Shown one piece after another: positions 12,768 to 24,796 of a DNA stretch of 64,000 nt (its first letter is position 1; the number at the start of each line of letters is the position of its first letter). The translations under genes and the position numbers were made by a program. Source of the DNA: Aquanectria penicillioides. Taxonomy: Eukaryota; Ascomycota; Sordariomycetes; Hypocreales; Nectriaceae. Location: contig PYIU01000009.1 of the NCBI GenBank assembly GCA_003415625.1, positions 2,852,001 to 2,916,000 of the forward strand, read 5' to 3'. The notes beneath the pieces are model-generated. The model had not been told where the DNA came from, did no database searches, and saw only the letters and a program-made list of their open reading frames with translations.

Positions 12768-13439
12768 ATGAGTCGGCCAACACCGCGTAAGCCGCGGCAC
12801 GCCCGCCAGCCCTCGAACAGAATACCTGCAGTCTCGGACTATGAGTCTGATGCCGCCGCATACTCATCCATGCACCACGACGCCTATGCCCCTCCCCCTC
12901 CACGCACAAATACCGAACTCAACCTCTCCGTCCTCCAACGCTACCTGCCCTCAATTCACACAATCCTCAGCATAGCGGCCAATGCCGTCATTTACACCTT
13001 CAACGGCTCCTCGGGGAGCTGGGACAAGTCCGGCGTCGAGGGCACCTTGTTCGTCTGCGCGCAATCGCCCCTGCCAGAGGACCCCGGTCATCGGCCACGA
13101 GCCTGCGTCTTCGTGTTGAATCGGAGAGGCCTAGACAATGTCATTGTTGATCTAGCCAGGGTCCCCAACGTCGAAGTGTCCGGGGAACTAGTCATCATGC
13201 GCGTGAAAGGTGACTGGGAAGAGGGAGAAAAAGTCTTGGGTGTATGGATTCACAACGACAAGGACGAAACAAGAGAAGTCAACGCCGCCATGATCCAAGA
13301 GAGCTGGAAGATTGCAAGATCAGCTGGGCCAGCTGAAGCACAAGGCCCCGAAGTCGGCCCAGCGATGCAGGCTATGGGCCGGAGGCTGAGCTTGAGCGAC
13401 CTGTTTGGGCAGGCAAGTGGCGGGGGTGGTGGAATTTAA
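12768..13439 (+). CDS. dcp1: mRNA decapping enzyme subunit Dcp1
   Basis: Activator of Dcp2 in 5'-3' mRNA decay, acting in the cytoplasm and P-bodies. Single exon, 223 aa. After a basic, disordered N-terminus (about 45 residues) comes the Dcp1 EVH1-like fold: NLSVLQRYLPSIHTILSIA, then YTFNGSSGSWDKSGVEGTLF, the conserved SW-K-GVEG-LF block that carries the trp of the family. FVLNRRGLDN and the VIMRVKGDW and GVWIHNDKDE strands complete the domain. A C-terminal Gly-rich tail (GQASGGGGGI) closes the protein. The start ATG is in GCGGCCATGAG. Its 3' end converges on the hob3 gene. Confidence 0.93.
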   Translation: MSRPTPRKPRHARQPSNRIPAVSDYESDAAAYSSMHHDAYAPPPPRTNTELNLSVLQRYLPSIHTILSIAANAVIYTFNGSSGSWDKSGVEGTLFVCAQSPLPEDPGHRPRACVFVLNRRGLDNVIVDLARVPNVEVSGELVIMRVKGDWEEGEKVLGVWIHNDKDETREVNAAMIQESWKIARSAGPAEAQGPEVGPAMQAMGRRLSLSDLFGQASGGGGGI

Positions 13440-13820
13440 GTTGGGATAACGGGTGTATAATGAAACAAGAATTACGACTAAAGATGTTACTCTATAATTA
13501 CCTCGCCAGGCTCTCAATGAGAACAGGATGTGAGGGTAATCCCTGAACAAATGGCCCAGCAGCGCATTGGACGAAGACGTGCCTCCGACCATATAATGCA
13601 TCATGGGACGAAACATGCAAAATGCAAGCCCCTAGTCACATTCCCAGAGTCAAACAACGACCGAAATGGTCAACTTAGTTTCGAGGTAAAAAGTCCCGTA
13701 AGCAGGTTGTCTATTCATGTATTCGTCAAGACGACATCAAATGTCTACAAGAAGCAGCTACCAGCACCTATTCCGTACGCCGTTCCCAAGTGTTTCACAA
13801 TTGCCGCTAAAGTCACACGT
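13440..13820. other. Convergent 3' UTR region, dcp1 / hob3
   Basis: 381 bp between two convergent stop codons. AT-richer than the flanking genes, probably 3' UTRs. No gene seen. Confidence 0.6.
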
Positions 13821-14813
13821 TTATACCGTGCCGCTGATGCTCAGCTCCCTGATCTCCTGCAGCACTTCCTCTACTCTGGCGTCCAGGTGTCCCTCGGCAT
13901 ACTGGTCTCTAGTGTCAGCATCCAAGTACTGCTGGACCTGTGCCATGCGCGAGTAAGCCTCGGCACAGAATCGTAACTGAATTTTAACAAGCGCCTCGAA
14001 GCTAGGATCGAGGTACGGCACGCGGAGATCAATAAGCTGGGGCAGCTCAGTGCTAAGTTGCTCATTCAGCTGCTCGTAAGCAGCCTTGGCCATTTCCATC
14101 TCCTTCTCGGTGCGGGGAAGCTTGGTGGCGTCTTTATCAGGCTTCTCGACAAGGCGCTTCACTTTGGCGCGAAGGGCGTCGTAATCCAGGAGCTTGTGAG
14201 AGCGCTTTTTGATACACTCATTAACATCGGGGAAGTAGGCGCAGAATCGGCCGATAGGGTCGAGGACGGTCGTTCGGTAGGGGCCATCGAGGGCCTTAAT
14301 GGTCTCGGCATCCAGGTCTTCCACTGCCTGCTTGTAGCTTCTGCTCACGCCATCCTTGGCGCCTGCGTCGCCATAGAATGCATCGATGGTTTCAGCGATT
14401 CGCATCTGGGAGGCAGTCATGGCTGCTGTTGTTAGCTTTCGGCCTTTGCTATCCCACCATCGACGAACCAACCTCTTAGCGAATCCAGATAACCCTTAGA
14501 CTCTTTTTGCAGTCGCAGCGATGCCGCTTCCATTGTTTTAAACCGTCTAATCGCGTGTCAGATCTCGGCGTCGGATGATCGCTCAAAGCTATGCTCACCT
14601 CTCCTCAACCTCATAATCCCTATCGTTGGTCTTCTCCACATGCCCTGGACAAATTGATCAGCTGGATCCTTTTGGTGAGAGGCTGGAGACAGCACATACC
14701 CGTCTTCATCATCACCTGCGTCGTCGCGCGGTTCACATTCTTCTTGAACCCTATCAATGTGTTAGACCCCTCTCCATTGCGGGGTGTCAGCATCACCTAC
14801 CCGCCCACGACAT
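13821..14813 (-). CDS. hob3: BAR domain protein Hob3/Rvs161, five exons
   Basis: Amphiphysin-like N-BAR protein that binds curved membrane in endocytosis and works with Cdc42/actin control (Hob3 in fission yeast, Rvs161 in budding yeast). Exons on the minus strand: 14801-14813, 14700-14750, 14599-14644, 14473-14546 and 13821-14422. Total 261 aa, against about 265 in the family. The first exon is only 13 nt (MSWA+G). Splicing gives MSWAGFKKNVNRATTQVMMK, then HVEKTNDRDYEVEER, RFKTMEAASLRLQKESKGYL and AMTASQMRIAETIDAFYG, a direct match to Hob3 order. The last exon holds the rest of the helical BAR domain. The introns are 50, 55, 52 and 50 nt, all GT...AG. Divergently transcribed from the peptidyl-tRNA hydrolase gene. 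Confidence 0.95.
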
Positions 14814-15156
14814 CTTGACAGCCTAGTAATCACAAATATAGATCGCTTGGTAAGGGTATATGGATGTATCGACTTCAAAGTCGTCAAACGCATTCGAGAG
14901 GAAAGCTTGTGTTGTGCAAGAGGCAACTGGAAGTAGGCACAAACAGGTTGGACAGGGAGTGACGACAAAAACGGGGCTCAGCCACAGCCACGATCTCAGC
15001 CCAATCGGCTGATCGACGTCAGTGGAAATGTTAGCTGCGCCTCGGCGCTTGCATTTTTCCGGCAGCGCCTGTGGCTTCATGGTCACGTGATGACGCGTCG
15101 AGCTACAAAATTGCAACTTTAAAAGTACACGGTCCAAACTTTTCCGCCGAGTCAAT
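14814..15156. promoter_or_regulatory. Bidirectional promoter, hob3 / peptidyl-tRNA hydrolase
   Basis: 343 bp between two divergent starts. It must carry both promoters. The 15083-15090 area contains TCACGTGATG, a CACGTG E-box of the kind bound by bHLH factors such as Cbf1/Pho4. Confidence 0.5.
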
Positions 15157-15753
15157 ATGTTCAGTCCTCGTTTTCTCGTTGTCAGCCTTGGGAACCCCTT
15201 GCCCAAATACGAGAGCCTTCATTCGGCCGGCCACTTTGCCCTCAATGGACTAGCAAAAGTTCTCCGGCATCCCCCCTTCCGGGAGGTGACTCTCGGTAGG
15301 CAAACCTGCCTTGTGTCTCAGGGACCAAAGTACACTTTGGTTCAGTCACCCACGCTGATGAATGTGTCCGGAGGATTTGTGGCTCGTGCATGGCAGGAAA
15401 TGGCTAAGCAACACGATCCATCATCACTCAGCCTCGTCATTGTCCATGACGAGTTGGAGAAGGACATTGGGGTGGTGAGGCTCACAGCCTGGGATCGCAG
15501 CCACAAGGGCCACAATGGCATCAAGAGCGTGAAGGGATCGCTATCCCAGGGCAAATACCCCTCATCACCTTTTGTTCGCATTGCCATTGGCATTGGGCGA
15601 CCAGCGGAAAGAGATGCCGCGACTGTGAGCCGGTACGTGCTGGACCGGATACCAGACGAAAAGAGGAAACTCTTAGAAGAAGATGTGCCGTGGAAAGTGG
15701 CGGAACAGCTCACTGAACTAGAGGACGAATGGAGGAGTGAGATCAACTCTTGA
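15157..15753 (+). CDS. Peptidyl-tRNA hydrolase (bacterial-type Pth)
   Basis: Hydrolyses the ester bond of peptidyl-tRNA released from stalled ribosomes; in fungi this bacterial-type form is usually mitochondrial. Single exon, 198 aa, the usual length. Family blocks are present in order: VVSLGNPLPKYESLHSAGH (substrate Asn and the catalytic-His region), LMNVSGGFV (Asn of the active site), VHDELEKDIG (catalytic-Asp block) and GHNGIKSV (Asn/Gly block). A C-terminal acidic helix closes the protein. The N-terminus is short (MFSPRF) and no long mitochondrial presequence is visible. An upstream exon is not excluded, but the family often starts here. Confidence 0.95.
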   Translation: MFSPRFLVVSLGNPLPKYESLHSAGHFALNGLAKVLRHPPFREVTLGRQTCLVSQGPKYTLVQSPTLMNVSGGFVARAWQEMAKQHDPSSLSLVIVHDELEKDIGVVRLTAWDRSHKGHNGIKSVKGSLSQGKYPSSPFVRIAIGIGRPAERDAATVSRYVLDRIPDEKRKLLEEDVPWKVAEQLTELEDEWRSEINS

Positions 15754-18700
15754 GCTTCAGTCAGAAGTGAAATTATTCTATTCCGAACCCGACGACATCC
15801 CTTCACTCTGTGCGGAGTCTAGGACAGAACCCCCAAGGTACGTCAATGCCAGATGAGGCATGTCCAAGTCGATAATCTCCACCCCCACTCCGATATGATG
15901 TTTGCAACCCAAGTATTTGCTACTTCAGAGCCTGTGCTACAGGCCATGAGACCAATAATCACCATTGCCCTGATTCGGAATCATCCCCTTGGCTTTCTAT
16001 TTTGCACATTTTCTTGCAAAGAATCTAGTCTAACCGACAGTAGTAGGTTTCAAAGGGAGCTGGTGTTAGACGAACACCGTCGTCTTGACTAGGATGAAAG
16101 CTCTTTGATCGTTGAGGAGGTTTGCAGGGGCATGATCAAGCTGCAGAGACTGATGTTGGTTCTGATTACAGTCGAACCATGTCACGCTGAACTGAGTGTC
16201 GGCAACGGACGGGTTGCTTCAGCCGCGTGTATCAATAATACATGCGGCCAGGCGAATGGAACGCGTATGTAGCAAGCAACGTCAGCTATCCTATGTTGCG
16301 CAAATGCGACGAACATGCCTCGAGCCCCTGTCGAGTGGATGGTTGGCCAGAGTAGAGCAGAGCACACCTGCAGCAGCAAGATGTGCCACGTACAATTCAA
16401 GATACCCGATATTTACGGCATTTCAATCGCTTGCACCCTCACTCAGCTCATTCAATCATGTGCATGCTGCCATCAAGTGTCGAACAGCAACGTATGTCTT
16501 ATGTGGGAGGAATGGATAACAACCGGCAACTCGGCACCGGCAAAGGTTGCAAACATTCACTGACTAGGCCTGAATCTTGTGCCTGTTTCCAGGCTTACAA
16601 AGCTTACAAATTTAACGTTCAGCTTGGCCCCCGTTCCATGCAGGCTCGTTTGGTGGGTGTGATATCTGTCCTGGGGCTCTTATCTATACGCTAAACGCGC
16701 CACATGTGAAGCTGGCCGGATTCGGGCAGACTTCCAACATTGTTATCTAGGCCAGGGAAGGCCAGGGAAGAACAACCCCATTTAGCGAGCACTCAGCGAG
16801 CCAATGGTAAAAAATTTGATCGAGGCATGGGGTCGACGGTTAATGAGTCGAGCCGAGAGATCCGTCATCTCACGGACTCCATCTCGTTGCTGAGCCGCTA
16901 GCAAGATGTGTGTAAGGGTGTGGAAGTAAGATGAGGGTCTGATAAGGATTCGAAGCTTTCGGAATCGACAAGTATGTGTTGACGAGATGCGTCGGGAAGA
17001 ATCGTCGAGGGGAGGTAAGCCAAGGAACGACAAGGGAGTGTCGGCTGAAGCTACAGCGGGCCAAGGACAGCGGGTTCGTTCGAAGGGGTACGCTATCAGG
17101 CATCGTCGGTCTCGTCGAGTCTCATCGAGTCATGGTGTTGGTCATACGAACGAACACTTGCGAAGTTGATGGTCTGTTGACATAGGAGAAGCGGAAGTTA
17201 AAGTAAACTTCAAGATTTAAGAAGGAGATTGACTACAGCGGGATGGACGACAACTTAAATACTGCATAGCCGTCAGATTTCCCCATCCCATGGAGCGGGA
17301 GCTCGCATTCTGACGCCCGCAAGAGGTCCTCTCGCAAGGCTGTGCGGGCGCAACATGGTCGATTTCCAACGGTGATGGGACAGCGGGGGCAAGTCGAGAC
17401 CAGGTCGCGGGCGTCACTTAAAACCACGTTCTAAAGAGGATGGAGAACCCTTGGTCTAGTTCTACAGCATTATGGAGACTGGAATGCTACGACTGGAACA
17501 TCGAGAATATGGCTTTGACTGGAATACCTAGCCTGAGATTGCAACCGAACAAATGCGGGAAACATGAGAGCTGCAATGATAACGATGGATCGCCTACATA
17601 CGGTGTAGAGCACATGTCACCTCGTTGCTGAATTGGGCGGTGACCCCAGGCACCAAAGTCCGACTGTCGGGGTATCGGGTCTGCCCAGACAAGGCGGTAC
17701 CGAAGTCTCAGACGCAAAAGACACATGCGCCACTTGGAGTGACGCCGTGCCGCATTCCGCGACGCCAACTCCTCTGTGGCTCTCCTCGACGACGACGCGG
17801 AAGAGCTTCGAGTTGAGTTTCCGTGCGTCGCTTTCAAATTCGAATCCTGGGAAGAATTGATTTGTCGCCCGGTAGGGACAAGGATGCCGGGTCTAGGGGG
17901 GGTCCACATCCTTGACTAGCCTCCTCCACCGACCCTGCCAAGAGATAAGAACTCCTCTGGACACCCAATGAAATGCCGACCATTCGACCTCGTTCTGCTC
18001 AAGTACCGCAAGGCCGCCCAATCACTCTAGAGACTCCGAAGATAAGACGTGTACGGCGGCGAGTCGGCTGATGCAGGGCAGCGAGACGCTTGACGGATGG
18101 CGCGGTGCCGCAAGGTCTGGGGAAACGGAACTGCACGCCCTCCCCCCTCCAACCGTATTGGTGGTGTTGGTCGTGTTGATGGTGTCCCAGTGTGTCCAGG
18201 ACCAAGCAGGGCGACGACGAGGAGGGACACGGAGGGATGGGACAGGCTGCTGATAACGGATAACAAGGAAATGGTTTCACGTAACCATGTAAATGCAGAC
18301 CCATGGTTGGATGTTTGCCTCATTTTGAGTCTGGGAGGCTCACATGAACCATGGCTGCGCATCTAGAGATGATCGTAAAGGTGGTGTCTGCCCCAAACCC
18401 AAACCCGTGAGATGCTGAGGTTATTTGGACCTCATCCCCGGGTTGCGATATAGCAGTGGCGAATGCTAATATTGTGTTTCAGATCTAGTCATCGACTAAA
18501 GTCCCGGTTGCCTTCCATTATTCGATGGGGAGATGGCTGACAACGTCTGGGCGTCTGGAGTACAGCCGCACTTCGATATGCGAACTTGATCATCACCCAT
18601 TGTACCTGTCAGCTCATCGTACCCGTCAACGGCCTCTGTGCAAGGCGCCAAGCCTCCCAGTGTGGGGGTTTGCAGCTCTTGGCAAAGAACAACTTCTTTG

Positions 18701-20901
18701 AACATGAAGTACATACGAAGGCCGGAGAGAGAGACGGTCTCAATAATGGAGAACGAGCATGGCATCTGACCCGATCTTTCCGTTTTGGGGGAGCTATTGG
18801 CTTACCCGTTGCCTCCGGCCCACGTTGTCATTAGCGGAAATCAGAAGTTGCATGACATTTATCGACCAGAACATCCGATACGGAGACGGCGACGATGGGA
18901 GGGAAAGAAACAATCCGTCTCCCATCTCCCATGACATCTAGACAAACGGTATATTCATCGTAGCCTATACTATTCGGAGCCGACAGGATGGAGAATCGAT
19001 GAGATCGAAGCCTCGAGCGTCTTGGCGGAGGAGCTGCCAACCGTGCTTTGGTCAACAGACAGCGATGCGCAGGGTTGGTATTGGCGCGGAATGGCGTCGC
19101 AACTCGCCTAGAGGGTGACCCCAGCGCTCATCCGAGCCCATTTCTCCGGGCTACATGCAATCGCGGTCGACATTCAAGCTCACAGACGCCCATCGAGCGA
19201 AAGGGTCAACGTATGGACCGTGTCGAAATCTGGGGTTGTCTCCGCTTCTCACGACTCGTGTTCTTGACATAGGAGTCTCAAAATGGCAATGCGTCTTCGA
19301 GTCGTGTTTCCAAAAGAGAGACGCGCCGTCTCTTGGTGTGTCTTAATCAAGGCGACGGCAATTTCAGCTAAAGAAGCTATTGTGACTTATGTCAAGAAAA
19401 CTTATTTCAAAAAAGAACAAGAGGAATTCTTCGGTATCAGAAGCGATAAGAACCGAAGCGGCGCGACACCCATGCCGCAAGCCCCCCCAAACCCGGGACT
19501 AAACCGCCAGGGCTAGGCGCAAAAAGCCGGGGACCTCTTGGAACATGGAAGCTTATCAGTGGGCGCCGTTAGGCCCACGGTGGCGTCGGCTCCGGCCCAT
19601 GTGCATGACGCCGGATCGGATTCAGAGTTGTGATAAGCAGCCAACGTCGCAATTCAAGGAGGAGGGGACGCCGCCCGAAGGTGCATGGGTCTGCCGCCCT
19701 GGCATGTGTGTGTGTGAGTGTCTGTGGCTTTCTGTCGCTCAAAAGTCCATAATGGAGATGAGATGGAGACGGACCCATTTTCGGGCTTTTTTTTTTTTTT
19801 TGCGCTATTCCCACGACAACATGAGCTTTGTGAGTCGTTGATGACTGCACCCGAAAGCCATTGCCGACATGCAGCTAGGCTTATCACCTGGAAGGACGGG
19901 TATGGCGCTGCTGGCACCGAGAGTCCGAGACACAGGGCGGCAGACTCACACAAAGACCCAGACACCCACCGGTGCAGGTCTTGCTTGGCCGCTATTCTTG
20001 GGACTTGATTTGGAGACTTGGCACGACACGACACGGCACGACACGGCATGGCATGGAACGGGGCTGTACAGCACAGTACAAGCAAGACACATTCCGCATT
20101 GCCCTCTTTGCTCCGGTCGGGTCACTCTACGCCTACCGCACTCTATCTTGAGATCCGTCCATCCATCCCTCCAGGATGCTGCTCCTAATCCTACTTCCAC
20201 CTGCAACACGCAACTGCGGAAGGCAAAAGTGAAAGGGAGGGGTGGCTTAATCTTATTTCGCACGCCTCGCAACGGAGTAATTCTGCACACGACTGGGAGG
20301 GATACCTACTGGAACACTGGGACACTGTGACACCAATCCCAGTCCTACTACCACTTAATGCTCACCAACTCACTCGCTCCCGTTAAATTCCCAATGCCAA
20401 ATTAGTCTGTCGCCGAGCCTGTGGGCGTCCTATCATCACCACTACCCCACACCTCATCCCCAACGACACCACACCCCCTCCCCTTGTCAGTCTGGTCCCT
20501 AGTCCGTTTCTGCCTTTGTCTCTAGACTTTTCGTCTCCCGTGTTGTCGATGTCAGTCAGTCCTGGGGAGGAGCTAACAAGCTCCCCGTCATCGTCCAGCT
20601 TTCCCATCCGCCGTCCCACCACGGCTTCATATTGTGCGTTTTTGCCCTGGTCGATCCATCCAAATCTATTTAGCCTTCCTGGATCCCCGGACCTGGTCAC
20701 TTTTTTTTCCCTCCCTTCCTCTCTCTCGTCTCGTCATCCCACTTCTCATCTTTTCCTCTTTATAATAAATACTCCTTTCCCTTCTTCCGTCTCGGGTAGA
20801 GGATTGAGGGCCGCATTTTTGGAATTGATACTTGGTTGAGCTTTAAAGAGGATCCCTTCGACGAACTCTCTGCGTCCCGCCAACGCGCTCCCACCACCAA
20901 C
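15754..20901. other. 5.1-kb region without a convincing gene, upstream of ammonium transporter
   Basis: No frame here has domain character or coding-like composition. The 12-mer TTGACATAGGAG appears twice (about 17175 and 19263), which hints at decayed duplicated DNA but proves nothing. Near 20020-20056 there are GACAC/GGCAC repeats. From about 20690 the sequence becomes CT-rich, typical of a fungal core promoter, and leads to the ATG at 20902. The region may hold a long regulatory upstream region or a noncoding transcript. Confidence 0.5.
19444..19886 (+). promoter_or_regulatory. Cluster of four HGATAR (GATA-factor) sites
   Basis: Matches to HGATAR, the AreA/Nit2 site: CGATAAG at 19444-19450, CTTATCAG at 19551-19558 (reverse strand CTGATAAG), TGATAAG at 19631-19637 and CTTATCA at 19880-19886 (reverse strand TGATAAG). 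They lie 1.0-1.5 kb upstream of an ammonium transporter, a classic nitrogen-repressed gene. The sites are seen; their use is inferred. Confidence 0.45.
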
Positions 20902-22539
20902 ATGTCGGCGGTTCCGTACAACGGCACCTCGGACGCGGCCGATGATGGCTATTCGTCCGGGGTCTCTGACCTCAACATCTTCTACGATGTATGTCATTTT
21001 CTTCAGTTCAGGCGTTGCTGGATTTGCCCGTTTACTTACACATGATTTTCATCTCATAGACCGGGCACATGGCCTTCATGACCATCAGCGCCGTTCTCGT
21101 GCTTCTGATGATTCCCGGAGTCGGTTTCTTCTACAGCGGTCTCGCCCGCCGCAAGTCCGCTCTCTCGCTCATTCTCCTTTCCATGGTCTCCGTCGCCGTC
21201 ATCAGCTTCCAGTGGTTCTTCTGGGGCTACTCCCTGACCTTCTCCCGCACCGGAGGCGTCTTCCTCGGTGACCTGACCCAGTTCGGTCTCATGAAGACCA
21301 TTGGCGAGCCCAACGGCAGCGCCAACATGCCCGACATTCTCTTCTGCCTGTACCAGGGCATGTTCGCCGCTATTACGTGAGTTTTCTCCCCCAGTTGTAC
21401 TCGGGAATCATGCCATTGAAGCTCAGAAAACTGACTCTCTCTCTCTCTCTCTCTTACAGCCCTGCCCTCGCCATTGGCGCCGTCGCTGACCGTGGCCGCA
21501 TGCTCCCCGCCATTGTCTTCATGTTCATCTGGTCCACCGTCGTCTACGACCCCATTGCCTACTGGACCTGGAACGCCAACGGCTGGCTCTTCAACCTCCC
21601 CGCCTACGACTTCGCCGGTGGCGGCCCCGTCCACATGTCCTCCGGCATCTGCGCCCTCGCCTACAGCTTGATGCTCGGAAAGCGTACCGGCTACAACAAC
21701 AACAACGGTCTCCCCTACCGCCCTCACAACGTCACCCACGTCGTCCTCGGAACCGTCTTCCTCTGGGTCGGTTGGTTCGGCTTCAACGGTGGTTCTGCCC
21801 TCGGCATGAACATCCGTGCCATTATGGCTTGCTTCGTCACCAACCTGGCTGCCTCTTGCGGTGGTATTGCCTGGATGCTCTGCGATTACCGTCTTGAGAA
21901 GAAGTGGAGCACCATCGGTTTCTGCTCCGGTGCCATCTGCGGTCTCGTCGCAATCACCCCTGCCGCCGGTTTCGTCAAGCCCTGGGCCGCCGTCATCATC
22001 GGTATCTGCGGTGGTGTCATTTGCAACTTTGCTACCAAGCTCAAGTTCCTCCTCCAGGTGGATGATGGTCTTGATATCTTTGCCGTCCACGGTGTTGGTG
22101 GCTTTGTCGGTAACATCCTGACTGGTATCTTCGGAGAGTAAGTTTCTTCCTTTCACAAAACTGGGGCAATGTATGTCCTTGCATGAACGAACAACGGAGC
22201 TAACAGAACCGCCACAGCTCCACCATTGCCGGTCTCGACGGCGGCTCCTACGACCCCATTGGCTGGGTTGACGGTCACTTCGTCCAGCTTGGTTACCAGA
22301 TTGCCGGCTCCCTCGCCGTCCTCGCCTGGTCCTTTACTCTCTCTTGCATCCTCCTCTTCCTCCTCAACCTCATCCCTGGCCTGTCCCTTCGTGTTCCTCC
22401 TGAGGAGGAGGAGCTTGGTCTGGACGACGGCCAGCTGGGCGAGTTTGCCTACGACTACGTCGAGCTCACCCGCCACATGGCCGACAGCACTCACCCTTCG
22501 TCCGACGCCAGCGCCCGCAACAGCCACGAGAAGGTCTAA
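20902..22539 (+). CDS. Ammonium transporter (Mep/Amt family), four exons
   Basis: Plasma-membrane ammonium uptake channel/transporter with eleven predicted membrane helices. Exons: 20902-20988, 21060-21376, 21460-22137 and 22218-22539, giving 467 aa, the usual length. Family signs: PGVGFFYSGLARRKSALSL (helix 1-2), YDFAGGGPVHMSSG (the Amt signature with the first pore His), GWFGFNGGSAL, and DIFAVHGVGGFVGN with the second pore His. The C-terminal cytoplasmic tail has an acidic patch (PPEEEELGLDDGQ) and ends ARNSHEKV. Intron 2 contains a (CT)n tract just before its acceptor. The acceptor of intron 3 could be at 22217 (chosen, gives DSTIAGLDGG) or a few bases upstream at 22206. Nitrogen control through the upstream GATA sites is plausible. 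Confidence 0.95.
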
Positions 22540-24796
22540 TAAAAGTAAATACTCTTCGGGATGAGCCAAAGGGGGGTGTGGAATCCGCCGTGTGCTTGCT
22601 TCGTGAAACTTTTCCTGTTTGTGCATTTGCCGCGGGGTTCTTTTTTTTGGGGAGGGGGCGTGTTGATTGAACCAAAGTCTCCTGACGAAAGGATGTGTCG
22701 ACGCGGGAGTGAGATGATTGCTTGATACCACCACACAAACGTTTTGTTTACCAGCCTACTTTAGTATTCTCTTTGAGTACACGCTCATTTGCCGCGCCAC
22801 CGGCCCAGTATAGATCAACTATATACCCGTTTATTAATTGAGTTGATACCAAAAACAAGAACCGTCTACTTTTCGGCCTATTATTAATTATGTGCGTCGT
22901 AATGACTTGTCTGTTCAAGACTACTTTTAAGTCTAAATCCACTCCCGGGGCGCATCTCACCGGTACCACACACCCGGCTTGCACACGATTGTAAGAAAGG
23001 ATCATACTATGTATTTAGTTTCTTTTTTCTTCTTTGCTTTTTTTCCCTCCATGTCCCCCCTGGTATCTACGGAGTAGTACATACATACACATACACAGCA
23101 CACATAGGTAGGTAGGCACGCCGCACGCGCGTACATGGACACACCGACCCTATAAATATCACCATGTATCAAAAGAGCCCTGTCCCTCCATCCATCCCAT
23201 CCCATCCCTCGCTCTCCGGCTCTCTGTGCGCCCTGAACGTCTGGTCCCTCCCAAATCTCACCTCATCAAGCCGTCCCGCCCACCTGTCTGGGGAAAATGG
23301 AAAGAGCCGAAGGGACTGCGACCCTGCGATGAGGGCTGGGGAGGAGCAGCCGATACAAAGACGAGGATGAGGAGCGCGCCCGTCAGCAGAGACCACGCGA
23401 CGCATGTACATTGTCCGGTTCTAGAGGTGTGTGTGTGTGGGGGGGGGGAGAGCCACTCACTCAGTCGCTCGCTCGAACACGCACGCATTCACAGGCATCG
23501 ACACGGCAGAAGCAGCGGGAAGAAACGAAACGGAAACGGTGGTGGGGGGCCAGGAAGACTGGTACGAAAGAAGCACAAGAATTTGCCGAAAAGGGAAAAA
23601 ACGAAGCAACGCTGGCCGTGTTGAGCTGTACTCGACATGAAGTCGACAAGCCAACCAACACGCCCCCTCACTCACTCACATACACACACACTGTCTCTCT
23701 CTCTCTCTCTCTCTCTTCCCGTTCCAACTACATCTCGCACTTCTTCCCTCCATTCCATCACCGCCTGGCCGTATGTATGGGCCGGGCCAAATATCCGCCT
23801 GTCTGTCTGACATACATGTGCTCCACATCGCATCGCATCACATCGCCAAGAAAGGATCCAGTGGCATGGATGGACGGCATACGGATGACACGTGGAGCGG
23901 GCGAGCGAAGTCGGTGAGACAGACAGACAGACCGTGGCACAGCTGCACAGAGGCGCTGCCAGCAAAGCCACCCCGTGTAAAACAGACACACAAAAATATT
24001 GAGGCCTTGATATAGGGCTTTACTTGAAGCAGGACCAAAAAAAAAACCGCGATTTCAAATTCAGATTGCATTGACACCCTTTATCGGGGTCCCTTTCCCT
24101 TTGCCTTGCTTGCCTTGCTTGCCTTGCCCTCCTTAGGCGATATCATGTACCCGAGTTCTATTGCATGTTTCCCTTTATTTCCTGTTGCGCAACGCAAGAA
24201 TTCCCCTCGCGGGCGAGCCCTGCCTATCACTGCTTGCAAACCTATGATTCGAAGAAAAAAAAATCAAGACAATTACACATAGTCAAGTGTCTGTTGCGCT
24301 GCGTGGCCTGCCGCCCGCTCATCCATGCGCGGTTTCCCCTATCGCCAATCCCTTATCCCCCGTTGCTCTTTGGTGGTGGTGGTATACTTAGTCTTTGCCG
24401 TTGAGTCGTTGCCGCAAATTGCAGCATGCCAAACACAAAAACTCCTCGCAATACGCTATGTGTCGTTCATCTAACCATCCCGTGCGCCGCCGACCGGACG
24501 CGATTATAACTCCTGCGGGGGAATGTGAGCTTCTGCGTCCCGAGGATACCCGTCGGCATTCAATCAACCCATACCGTGCAAAGAGGAGGGCCCCTTAAAT
24601 CAGATACTGATAGCGTCGTCATGACCGTCTCGTTCTCGTGTTGAGTCGTAGAGAAGAGCTTTGCTGATTCAGTTCATTTCATCCGACCGCCCATCATGGT
24701 TCTGCTGTTGGTGTATCGTCGCGGTGCTGGCCCCGGTCGAGGCTTCTCCGTTGAGTCCATACGAGGCGCTGGTTTGTCGAGAGCCCGAGCCGTGTC
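22540..24796. other. Convergent intergenic, low-complexity
   Basis: Lies between the 3' ends of the ammonium transporter (+) and grr1 (-). It contains CT/GT microsatellites near 23425-23450 and 23680-23720, a CTTGC repeat near 24100-24130 and one TACGGAGTA 9-mer at 23068-23076. No gene supported. Confidence 0.5.
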
